A stretch of DNA of 64,000 nt, from NCBI GenBank assembly GCA_032717465.1, contig CM064665.1:24032588-24096587 (forward strand), given 5' to 3'. Below, piece after piece: positions 55,007-64,000 of this stretch (positions within the stretch are counted from its first letter, which is position 1; every line of letters starts with the position of its first letter). A program made the translations under genes and the position numbers. The DNA is from Coenobita brevimanus. Its lineage: Eukaryota; Arthropoda; Malacostraca; Decapoda; Coenobitidae. Under the pieces are notes generated by a model. The model had not been told where the DNA came from, ran no database searches, and worked only from the letters and a program-made list of their open reading frames with translations.

Positions 55007-56240
55007 ATGTTAAAAATGTCTAGACCAGGGCAGTTATTTTTATCCAGACCTGAAGCAGAGCAATCAGTAGTAGAAACCATGGAAAGGCTTGCCAGAGAAA
55101 TTCGTAATACTGAAGCCCAGACGCAAGATAGTAACACCATGAATGACTTGGTCCCCCTCCCCCCTCCAATTCTTTCTAATAGCCCCAGTGCTAACCCAGG
55201 TCCAATCCACTCAACCCCTAACCCACGGACAATGGTCCCTAGGAAATCTCTTACCAAGCCGCGAGACATACCTATGTTGGAGTTAACCACGTTACAAGGA
55301 TTAGAGGCTACCGCACGATTGGACATGTTTTTCGAGTTAGTAGAGCAGGTAGATGAGAGCGACGAGATCCGAATACAGGTAGCCAAGGGACGAATGGGAC
55401 AGGAACTGGCCGTGTTCATACATAATTATCTGAAGGGACATCATGTACTCACCTGGCCAGAACTCAAACAGTGCCTTAAAGATGAGTTTACCGTTGAAGT
55501 GACGATAGACCGAGCCTGGCAAGAACTGGACGGTATGACATATAGTTGGGAAGAGCCCCCACAATCGTTCGTACAACGTTACATTTGTCAACATGCGGTG
55601 GTGGAATCGAGATTCCCTCACGAGAAATTCCCATGTCAAGATCGAAGGTTGAAGCGTAAGCTATGGTATGGGTTGCCAATAGAGTCCCGTGAGAAGCTGG
55701 AGGGCTTCCTAGACGACCCATACCCTCTGAGGAAATTCATAGACAGACTAGAGCATGAGAGACAATTGTTCGGAGAGATATGCTGGGAGAGTTAATACGA
55801 CATCAGCTAATGGTTTGCAAGGGCCTCTCAATGTTTCTCAGTCCGTTTCCCAACCCCCTGTGACAGTAAAGACAGATAACGCTGCAGTAGCCGCGAATGA
55901 CATGATGAAAGAGTTAGGAGACCAAATAAGAGAATTGAAGTCTGATCTAACTAAAGTAAATGAAACAGCTGTTCAAACTAAACAAGTAACCAGACGGAAG
56001 TACTGTCCTCATTGCTTAGCTTCCTCACATGATTTGAGAGAGTGCTGGCGAAAACCATCACTGGGTTTGACTGCAGGCGACCCGAGTGTAAACGTAGAAA
56101 TAAAGGTTGTCCTGGACGAGCAGGGCGGGCTCAGTCGGCTGTGAACGCACAGGCTACCCCGACTCCGACTTCTGGACAGAAAGAGCCAGTCACAAAAGCA
56201 CAACGAACCCAGAATACGAATACGCAGATATGACTAACCG
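55007..56240 (+). pseudogene. Gag of the plus-strand gypsy element (frameshifted)
   Basis: It opens at 55007 (or the Met at 55016, MSRPGQLFLSRPEA, which aligns with the minus copy). A Pro-rich linker and KSLTKPRDIPMLELTTLQG lead into the capsid-like region with IRIQVAKGRMGQELAVFIHN, IDRAWQELDGMTYSWEEPP and RKLWYGLPIESREKLEG. A frameshift near 55775 leads to the C-terminal part at 55780-56144. There a coiled-coil-like segment precedes the CCHC knuckle YCPHCLASSHDLREC. A further frameshift near 56055 puts the second Cys cluster FDCRRPECKRRNKGC in another frame. The last segment ends in a Thr/Gln-rich tail near 56233. Confidence 0.9.
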
Positions 56241-56251
56241 GAGGCTTAACT

Positions 56252-56720
56252 TCGCCTACCATAAGTGTGGACGTTAATAATAGACTAATAGAAGCAGTAG
56301 TAGACACTGGGAGTGGCCATACGCTGATCACGCAAAAGGCCTCTCGCAGACTTGGCAGGGAAATAAATACACGGCGAAACCCTCCTAACTTGCAAGGTGT
56401 CACGGGTGCCCCATTAAGAATCCTGGGCATGATCAAGGTCAACATCGGCACAGGTGATGATAAAGTATATAGTCAATGGTGCCCAGTGGTACCAAATTCA
56501 TATCTTGGGACAGAAATTTCTTTTGGGGTGCGACGTAATTGGACAGGCACCACTAATCTGGAATGGAGCACAAAGGGCGTTGATGTTGGGTGCAGCCCCC
56601 TATACTGTCAATCACATCCTGAGACAACGCAACAAAGTTCAGAGAGTCAGGACTGCTCCAATCGCATCGATAACTACGCAGAGTGACTTGACACAGATAT
56701 ATCTATTGCAAGCATTCTAG
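56252..56720 (+). pseudogene. Retroviral-type aspartic protease region
   Basis: The active-site motif VVDTGSGHTLI lies at about 56290-56322, and RILGMIKVNIG follows. A frameshift near 56490-56510 moves the conserved LLGCDVIGQAPLIWNG and LMLGAAPYTVNHIL blocks into the frame that ends at 56720. The protease would cleave the Gag-Pol polyprotein in an active element. No intact frame remains. Confidence 0.85.
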
Positions 56721-56731
56721 ATAGGAGAGAG

Positions 56732-57900
56732 TTGGGTACTATTGCCTATCCTCCTGCACACATTAAGGTAGCCGATCCTCAACCGAGTTGCGGGCCGACC
56801 TATCGTTATCCAGAACAGGCGAAGCAAATCATCGCCGATATGTTACAGGACATGGAAGATAGGGAGATCATTGAGAGGTCGACCGCAGCCTGGCCCTCTC
56901 CCATAGTACTTGTTAACAAACCAGATGGAAGTAAGCGTATGTGTCTGGACTATCGGCACGTAAACACTCATCTTGCCACGGACATATACCCACTACCCAG
57001 ACTCGAAGAATTAGTAGAACAAGCTGCGGGATATAAGTACTATGTAACTCTTGACATGCAGGAGGCATATTTCCAAATCCTGCTTGATGAAGAAAGTAGA
57101 GACCTCATGACCTTCAGTGATGGAGTAACTTTGTATAGATTCAGAAGACTCCCGTTTGGGCTAAATTGCTCGCCAGCTATCTTTTCACGTCGTATGCAGG
57201 CCGTCTTAGCACCATTATTGCGACAAGGGTGGATCAAAAACTACCTAGATGACATCATTTTGTGGGCCCATGATTTTCCGACCCTACTCGACCGGCTGAG
57301 TCAGTTGTTTGCATTGCTAACCCGTAATGGTGCGAAGTTGAATTTGAGTAAATGCACATTCGGGATGAAAGAAGTCACTTTCCTTGGACATAAGATCTCT
57401 GCTGAGGGTAGTAAGCCAGATCCAAAAAATATTGAGGCAGTCTCCAAAATGAAGCGGCCGACCAATGTAAAAGAAGTGTGCCGATTTTTGGGTATGTGTG
57501 GTTTCTACAGGAAACACGTTCCATCATTTGCTAAAGTTGCCACACCCCTAACCAATCTAACCAAATCAACAGTGAATTTTGAATGGACAGATCAGTGCCA
57601 GGAGGCATTCGAACATCTGAAATCATGCCTTATTAATGCACCTATCCTGGTCAGAGCAAGTGCAGAACTACAGTTTATCGTCACCACTGATGCTAGTAAC
57701 ACACGTTGGAGGCATTCTGAGTCAGATTCAACCAGATGGGACAGATAGACCGATCGGGTACTTTTCAATGAAATTGGGACCGTGTGAGACCCGGTACTCA
57801 GTGACAGACAAAGAAGCTCTTGCGGTAGTATTAACGTGTCGCCATTTTTCACATTATTTAGGGGGAGAACATTTTTACGATTGTTACAGACCACCAACCG
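56732..57900 (+). pseudogene. Reverse transcriptase and start of RNase H
   Basis: A long frame (56732-57748) holds REIIERSTAAWPSPIVLV, YVTLDMQEAYFQIL (first catalytic Asp), RLPFGLNCSPAIF and the catalytic NYLDDIILWAHD. The blocks VTFLGHKISAEG and CRFLGMCGFYRKHV follow, then the thumb/connection region and FIVTTDAS, the first Asp of RNase H. A frameshift near 57705 moves RNase H to another frame (GYFSMKLGPCETRYSVTDKE, with a catalytic Glu). A further shift at a T run near 57872 breaks it again. The reverse transcriptase part is well preserved; the fusion with RNase H is not. Confidence 0.93.
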
Positions 57901-59405
57901 CTAACCAGTGTATTTAAGAGAAAAACTAAATCACCCCGTATGAATAGATGGATACTTGAAATGCGAGAGTTTAATTATAACATTCAATATGTCAAAGGCA
58001 AATACAATTATGTAGCAGATCAGTTATCTAGACCCGTTCGAGTCATAGTACATTCACCAGAATCTGATTGGTTGGGACTGACGAGGGAACAGATGCAAGA
58101 TAAGCAGAAAGAAGATCTAATGTGGGAAGAGCTTATCAAATATTTGCGAGGTGAAAGGTTTCCAGCCAGAAGACTACCTAAAGCTGCTCTAAGTCAATTT
58201 GCACTTCAGAATGAATTGTTATATTACACCAGGGTTAAGTCAGATGGCACTGTCCAATATTGTTTAGTAGTCCCACAGATCATGATTGGTCAAGCAATGA
58301 AGTTAGCTCATGAGACATCTGGACATTTGGGCCAGAAGAAGACGATCCAACAGGCAGAGGAACTCATCTACTGGCCTAATTTGAAAGTAGATATTTGTCA
58401 GTATGTAAAAGAGTGTGTAACCTGTCAGCGATTCAAAGGCGAAGCTGGACTACAACAGCAGTATAAAGAGTTTCCACCTGTGGATAAACCACTTGAAAGA
58501 ATCAGTATAGATTTGACAGATATGACTGCTGGAGTACAGGGCTATCGCTATGTGATGACACTGATTGATCACTACTCTAGGTATGTTAAATTCTATCCTC
58601 TTAAAACAAAACATACACACACGATAGTACACAACCTAGGGTAGTTTATGGCAGACTATGGCACTCCAAGAGGGGTTATGGTGGACAACGGGGGAGAGTT
58701 CTGCAGTCGGGAGTTCCAGGAGTTCTGCAGGAGGTGGAATGTCACGATCTGGTATATTATGCCGTATCATCCTCAGAGTAATGGGATGGTTGAAAGGATG
58801 CACTGCACCTTCAAGAGTGTGCTGGCCTGTTTGAGTAATGGGCATCCTCTCCGCTGGCCTGAACTCCTGCAACCAACCCAGGTCGTGATGAATCAGGCCT
58901 GGCACTCCTCTACGGGACACCAACCCTATTTCGCATTTTTCTCTCGCTACCCACCTAGAATTGTTAGTGCTTCCTTGCCCTGTGTTGATGGTGAAGAGGA
59001 CGAGTTGGCTGTTGCTCACGAACTAATTAAACAGACCCATGAGAAAATGACCAGAAGGTATAGAAGTGTGGCGAACCACCGGCATAAGAATCAGTCAGTA
59101 GGAGTTCGCAGTTTGGTGTGGATAAAACGGGAGACCCCTATCCCAGGGACATGTCGAAAGTTGAACGTGAAATGGGATGGGCCTTACCGAGTAGTGCAAG
59201 TATTATTGGACGGGGGAGGATATGTGTTAGAAAATGTGTTCACTGGTTAACAAAGTACAAAGGGCAGCAGACAAAGTGAAGCCATACTGTGGTAGTGAGG
59301 AGTGGTTATTGGGTCCTCTTGAGGAGGAGTTTACCCAGTGTCCCGAGGATGAGAACCTACCTCTTCGAACTAGGAGGCCTCCCCGGAGGTTGATTGAAGA
59401 ATGTT
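57872..59405 (+). pseudogene. RNase H end, integrase and pol C-terminus
   Basis: After the RNase H end (MREFNYNIQYVKGKYNYVAD), the integrase HHCC zinc domain is visible: LAHETSGHLGQKK with two His, then CVTCQRFKG with two Cys. The catalytic core has ISIDLTDM (first Asp), then VMVDNGGEF (second Asp) and YHPQSNGMVERMH (Glu). An in-frame TAG at 58642-58644 interrupts the core; otherwise 57940-59250 is one frame. The C-terminus has KWDGPYRVVQVL, the GPY/F motif of many gypsy integrases. After a one-base insertion near 59248, the reading continues to RRPPRRLIEEC and a TAG at 59403-59405. Confidence 0.93.
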
Positions 59406-60134
59406 AGTGATGAATTGTGGTGGAAAGTTGTGTTCCGAGACAGCAAAGATTGGTGTGCAAAACCAGACCATGTGAAAGTCAACCGCTAGAGGTGTTATAT
59501 GAAAGAAAAAAATATCAAACTAAAGAGTTAGGTCAAAGAGAGAGTAGACCTAGTGCTGAAGTGGGGACAAGTGCTTTAATTCGAGGGGGGAAGCTAGCTC
59601 ATCCCTCAACTTACAGTCAGCACGGTTCGTGGTGAAGGGAGGTCACTTCAGGACGTAGCAAGCGCTAGTCAGTATGCCGGGTGGAGGGCTGGAAACACAT
59701 GGTTGAATGAATGTGAGGAATAAACGAAGGTGTATTTGAGAGAGTAATGTGGAAGCACCCCCGGAACTATCTTGCTATCGAGAGTGCCAATCATAACCCA
59801 GGTGGGTGGATAACCTTGACCCGGACAGGAGGCTGGCTGGGGCACTGATATCTTCACCAAAAGAAAAACGGGGAAAGAGAGAGATGTGGCAGGTGAAACA
59901 ACCCTCAGGGGTATGTGGTTGGTGTTACGTGTGGGCCGAAAGAGTGCCACTTATGAGGGGATGAAAGATTTGTCATGTTGAGAGTTATGAAGAAATTAAA
60001 AGTCTATTCAGAGTAAAAGGTGATGGCGCTTGACTAGTAATATCTGTCTCGTTGGCACACCTCCCTTGGTTAGTGATCTGCTGTGTGTTATGGAGTGGAC
60101 AGGGGAAAATTTAGCTTCCGGAGGGGGAGAGCCG
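59406..60134 (+). other. 3' leader and polypurine tract of the plus element
   Basis: About 730 bp between pol and the 3' LTR. A 72-codon open frame at 59417-59635 has no recognisable domain, and I see no envelope-like signal peptide or transmembrane segment. The purine-rich GGAGGGGGAGAG at 60119-60130 directly before the LTR is the likely plus-strand primer; another candidate, GAGGGGGGAAG, is at 59583. Confidence 0.6.
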
Positions 60135-62072
60135 TGTAATGCCACAAGAGTCAAAACATGGGAGAGTCACGTAAGTTAAGGCTTAGCACGTAAGTTATAC
60201 ATATTTGAAAATCATGTACGTTAAGGCTTTAGTACGTAAGCTATACATCTGTATTTATCCTAATCCATTCTAGGCTTAAGATGTAGAAACATGCTTGTAC
60301 CTAGTAGTTGATACATGTTCTTTTTATTATTATTTCTGTAGCTGTAAGATCATAAATCTCATTTATGCTGTGCTAGTCCTTAAGAATATTTGCATATGTT
60401 GTATGTGAATTTTTCTGGGAGCAGACGTAGGGTATTTGAGTGGCGTATCGTCTGTACTCATTTTCTATTAAATCAGATCTGATGTAATCATAGTAAAATC
60501 ATAATGTTGTCGATTAACATGCTTATAGAAGAAATAATATCATCTAGAGGGGGGAAAGCCGTTAAAAGTTTTAGTTAGCTAGTGCCCGAGAACATGACGT
60601 AATAGTTGGGTAATGTATTCCTCCGCCGAGAGGATGCTAGCGACCGCTGTTGATTCAACTTACGACTCTTTGTGTGAGATAATTAGAATAACTAAATTTT
60701 CACTGTCAGATTGAGAGTAAAGAAAATTAATATCTATATCCGTTCAGAATCAGAAGTTTAGAGTTGTGGCCCTCATATGGGGGGTGAAGCAAAGTACCCT
60801 ACACATCATCCAAATCGCTTAGTGTAACGTGGCAGGGCCGCAGGGGGAGTATCAGCCAGCTTCTGACTCACTCTCAAATCTGCCTTACACCGTGTACAGG
60901 TGAGTTTCATTACTCTGCTTTCTTCCCTTCCCCCCCCCCCTTTGTTCATACTTGCGTTGTGAAAGTTCAGAGATATTATGTGTGCCGTTGTGGCCTAAGT
61001 TGTAATGTTACTGACTCTCAAATCTGCCCTTACACCGTGTACAGAGATGCTGTAAGAACGCCACGTCAAAAACTCCCCTCTAACCGCCATATTGTAACTG
61101 CCCTAGGAAAAATTCGTTAGGATTTAAATTGTACACTCACCATTTACATCAATATAGTGAATAGTTCTTTGATTATGTAATAGATCAGGGAAGTAACTTG
61201 TGAAAGGAGAATAGTCGTGATTTTATTTATTTTTTTCTATGAATACATAATGTATAGGGGTGAACTCGGAGAGCACTCTGTCCCCAAGGCAAGCTCCCTC
61301 GCCGGATGTGCTCGGAGAAAGCCTACGTGCCCACGAGTGTATTGAATGTGGCAAACCTTTTTATGTTAAGTATCACTGATGTTGGGGAGGAGTGAGATCT
61401 AAAAAGTAGTATCATTTGATGGTTAACTGAAGTATATGTGCCTGTATAAAATTCGTTGTGGAGAAAATTCGGTGAAATGCTAATAAATTAAAGTGTGATT
61501 AAATGAGTAAAAAAATCTAGAGTTCTCTCAAAAAGTAAAATTTCATTTCTTAAAGAAAAAAGATCAATTGAAGTTGTCATTTATTAGTAAATTGAATAGT
61601 ATGATGTAATATGGTTTAAAGAAAGGAGAGATAGTAAATTCAGCATTTTGAAAATTTTATTGAGTTTCACTGTCATTCCTCTCTATCTCTCAAAATTATG
61701 TATAACTTCTCATAACCCTCGTTCCTTGGTGGGAATTGTTTTCGACCCCTGTGCTGAATCGGTTTTGGGAGTATAAAATGTTGTTATTGCATTGTCACGC
61801 TACCCAAAGTTCTTTATTTGGTACGCTACTCACGATCAAGCTACCAAATTTCTTTCCTATTAGTAATTATTCTGAACGGCCAATTTTCCTTGTGCGTGAT
61901 ATTTGATAGAAAGAATTAAAAATAATTTTTGAATAATCTCGGATTCCCAACCGATTCCACAGTTTGTCCAACAATATCAGGATAAGGGGCGAACGAACCC
62001 TCTAGAGATATAATTGTGGTGCTCGTTGTAAGTCAGCCTCAAACAGCAACCTCCAATAAAAGGGATCGGGCA
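60135..62072 (+). repeat. 3' LTR of the plus-strand element (1,938 bp)
   Basis: Starts TGTAATGCCACAAG after the polypurine tract and ends GGGATCGGGCA, giving TG...CA ends. Its last ~740 bp match the truncated 5' LTR. It contains an internal direct repeat (CTCTCAAATCTGCC, then TTACACCGTGTACAG) at about 60870-60899 and 61016-61045, a poly-C run at 60928-60940 and AATAAA at 62055-62060. It carries the empty target site CTCTAGAG at 62000-62007. Confidence 0.82.
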
Positions 62073-62169
62073 CCACAGCAATTGATTTGGGTTTATATAC
62101 GTCGACGGGATTGGCAATGACAAAACGTGTGGACATTAAAGAACGTCGACGGGACGCTGCGGGTTAATT
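62073..62169. other. Junction segment
   Basis: Short unassigned sequence between the 3' LTR and the truncated non-LTR pseudogene. It contains CGTCGACGGGA twice (near 62100 and 62145). Confidence 0.4.
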
Positions 62170-63780
62170 CTTCTTGTAGCTCTTTACAAGAGTCTGTATT
62201 AGTAATTCTCCTTTGTAATTTTGCATCATCTGCAAACATATTTAGATAACTTTCATTTCCAGTGTTACTGTCTAGATCATTTATATACACTAAAAACATG
62301 ATTGGTGCCAGCACTGAGCCCTGTGGTACTCCACTAGTCACTACTTTCCATTATTAGTATTTTCCCCTTAGTACTGTTCTCATTTTCCTTTTCATGAGAA
62401 AATCTTGCATCCAACAATACAGATTGCCTCGAATTCCTCCTTGATGGTACAGTTTCCATAAAAGTCTTTGGTGTGGTACTGTGTCAAATGCTTTCTTGAA
62501 ATCTAAATAGATACTGTCCACCCATCCTTCTCTTTCCTGTAATGTGTCTGTTACTCTGTCATAGTAGCTCAACAGATTAGTAACACATGATTTTCCTAAA
62601 ACCAAACTGTCTTTCTGTTATCATACTGTGTTCTTCTTGGTGATTTACCCAAGCTTTTCTAATACCTTGCTTACAACACTGGTTAGTGATACTGGTCGGT
62701 AGTTAAGTGGATTTTGTCTATTCCCTTTCTTGAATAAGGGAACAATGTTTGCTTTCTTCCAAATATCAGGTAGTTTACCTTGACTCAAGGATTTCTTGAA
62801 AATTAAAAATAATGGTTTACTTAACTCCTATGCACATTATAGCACCCAATATGAAATTTCATCAGGACCATTTGCTTTTCCTTTGTCTAATTTACTTAGC
62901 TCCTCCTGTATTTCTTTTTCTAATGTTTGTATATATGATAGTATGTGTGGGCATGCATGTTCCACATAATCCCTCTCAAAATTTTTTTCCTCTCTAAAAA
63001 CTAATTGGAAATTCTTGTTTAGTGCTTCACAAATATCCTTCTCTTGTGTATAGGTGATTCCATCGTCCGTAATGGATTGTATTTTATCTTTTACTTAGGT
63101 TTTGCTTCTGATGTAGCTGTAAAATAGCTTTGGTTGATCACTACTTTTATTTATGTTATCCTCCTCAAACTGTTTTTGGGCTTCCCTCCTTATTCTTGTA
63201 TAATCGTTTCTTGTCTGTTTGTAATTATTTTATGCCCTTTCACTATTGTGTCTTCTGTATCTATTCCACAACAAATCTCTTTTTTCTTTTGATTTTTACA
63301 TTCTGTATTGAACCATTTCTTTATTTGCTTTTCTGTTTTTTTTTGCTGTGGGATGTACTTCTGGACTATTTCATAAAGTTCACAGAATTTTTCATATATA
63401 GCATTTAAATCTTGTCCTCTCAGTTCCTTTTCCCAAGCAATTTCTAAGAAGTATCTAATCAGTAATTCTTTAGGTCATGATACTTTCCCTTTTATAGTTT
63501 AGGCTCTTTTTGTAACTTTCATTGCTGTTATCTATGTCATATGCAATCCTGAAATTGCAATTTAGTACTGCATGGTCGCTTTTGCCGAATGGAGGGTGAT
63601 ATATTAATTGTCAATATCGTTTTCTTGCCTAGTAAATATGAGATCTAGCATTGAGGGAACATCGAGTCCTCTTTTTCTGGTGCTTTCCCTTACATGTTGC
63701 GTTAGGAAAAACTCTTGCACAAGTGTGTGTGTGCGCGTGCTCAGTGCATAACTGCAGATCTTTGGCGTAGGAAAACGAAA
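62170..63780 (-). mobile_element. Non-LTR retrotransposon fragment, minus strand
   Basis: On the minus strand it reads from the end of an endonuclease domain through a linker into the middle of a reverse transcriptase, stopping soon after the catalytic block at about 62170. Both ends are missing. Its motifs differ from the Jockey-like family at 20 kb and from the 12-15 kb family, so it is a third non-LTR lineage. It is the type frequently annotated as jockey in decapods. Confidence 0.8.
62170..63780 (-). pseudogene. Endonuclease-RT pseudogene of the minus-strand non-LTR element
   Basis: In minus-strand order: EFFLTQHVRESTRKRGLDVP and SMLDLIFTRQENDIDN (endonuclease C-terminal part) at about 63720-63605. 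A Lys/Gln-rich linker with stops fills 63500-62950. The reverse transcriptase follows, with a PLFKKGNRQNPLNYRPVSLT-type block near 62710, then KSCVTNLLSYYDRVTD. The first catalytic Asp is in SIYLDFKKAFDTVPHQRLLW (near 62500), and SGVPQGSVLAPIMFLVYIND and the catalytic MFADDAKL end the domain (about 62340-62230). Frame breaks near 62345 and 62600 and many stops upstream make it dead. A GT/GC microsatellite sits in the endonuclease at 63723-63740. Confidence 0.85.
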
Positions 63781-63884
63781 TGTTGACCTCCACCCAGACC
63801 AGTTATAAGGCAGAGATCCCTCGAGCATCTCGGAACTCCCCGCCAACACTGAGTATCCATGACGATATCAGATACAATACAGCT

Positions 63885-64000
63885 AGAAATATCTATCTTG
63901 CTATTGCCAGACGCCTTAATCTCGTAAGGGGTGGTGGCACCAAGCAAATCGCCTCCATGTAACCCGGTTCCCTGTTATTTCACTGCCCTGCTTCCAGCTC
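63885..64000 (+). repeat. Dispersed repeat beginning CCAGACGCCTTAA, copy 2
   Basis: Matches 38255-38350 (GCCAGACGCCTTAAT, then GTGAGGGGTGG-like, ACAAATC and CTTCATGT-like blocks). It runs off the right edge of the window. Both copies are preceded by CTAT-like sequence. Confidence 0.6.

Larger units (their letters stand above)
53127..62072 (+). mobile_element. Ty3/gypsy-type LTR retrotransposon, plus strand
   Basis: Structure: truncated 5' LTR (53127-54585, interrupted by a hAT MITE), three PBS-zone units, a truncated SGNH ORF, gag, protease, reverse transcriptase, RNase H and integrase. Then come ~730 bp of 3' leader, a polypurine tract at about 60119-60134 and a full 3' LTR (60135-62072). 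The order protease-RT-RNase H-integrase identifies Ty3/gypsy. The 5' LTR lacks its first ~1.2 kb, where the minus-strand element's LTR abuts it. The two LTR portions differ at about two dozen sites over ~740 bp by eye, so the insertion is not recent, and the coding frames are broken in many places. Confidence 0.92.

Noticed and set aside
59406..60134. An envelope gene after pol in the plus-strand gypsy element
   Set aside because: Only short frames, no signal peptide, transmembrane segment or cleavage motif.

Overview
The window is repeat-dense, intergenic eukaryotic DNA, most likely from an arthropod and plausibly a decapod crustacean. The arthropod evidence is a short interstitial TTAGG telomere-type run near 17.88 kb. 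The non-LTR, Tigger, hAT and Ty3/gypsy families and the very high microsatellite load fit a decapod but do not prove it. I found no convincing host protein-coding gene, rRNA or tRNA gene, or CRISPR array. Every protein domain I can recognise belongs to a transposable element, and nearly all are decayed.

Layout. 1-5.84 kb is a large minisatellite whose 22-27 bp unit carries the perfect palindrome AGACCCGGGTCT and an A-rich spacer; part of it is present as an inverted duplicate. 7.57-11.35 kb is a loose array of six copies of an ~85 bp module alternating with pyrimidine tracts and CAT/CAC microsatellites. At 11.38-11.70 kb a reverse transcriptase fragment begins with a snap-back inverted copy of itself. 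12.35-15.30 kb is a 5'-truncated, frameshifted non-LTR retrotransposon ending in a TAGA tail. 16-20 kb holds several degenerate repeat families and the TTAGG run. 20.1-23.1 kb is a nearly complete ORF2 of a Jockey-like retrotransposon, related to the fragments at 11.4 and 43.7 kb. 23.1-26.5 kb has long (AC)n tracts tied to a GTGACCTTGAC-type repeat and a 34-bp minisatellite. 26.6-36.2 kb is mostly featureless. 36.5-44.7 kb is a zone of tandem arrays (52 bp, 15 bp, CAT, AC/GT), a 1,000-bp solo LTR with a target-site duplication, and a cluster of foldback MITE-like elements.

46.6-62.1 kb is the most informative part. A minus-strand Tigger (Tc1/mariner-pogo) pseudogene abuts a minus-strand Ty3/gypsy-type element, whose long LTR abuts the truncated 5' LTR of a second, plus-strand gypsy-type element (53.1-62.1 kb). 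The plus element carries gag, protease, reverse transcriptase, RNase H and integrase remnants plus a 709-bp hAT MITE in its 5' LTR. Both gypsy elements carry, upstream of gag, an extra ORF for an SGNH (GDSL-like) hydrolase, and both have the region after the 5' LTR (the primer-binding-site zone) in three ~37-bp tandem copies. A minus-strand non-LTR pseudogene fills 62.2-63.8 kb.

How the parts relate: these elements are copies inserted beside or into one another. The hAT MITE's 8-bp duplication is confirmed by the empty site in the partner LTR, and the two gypsy elements share an unusual gene order (LTR, tripled PBS zone, SGNH ORF, gag, pol). That shared architecture is my best candidate for something little described.
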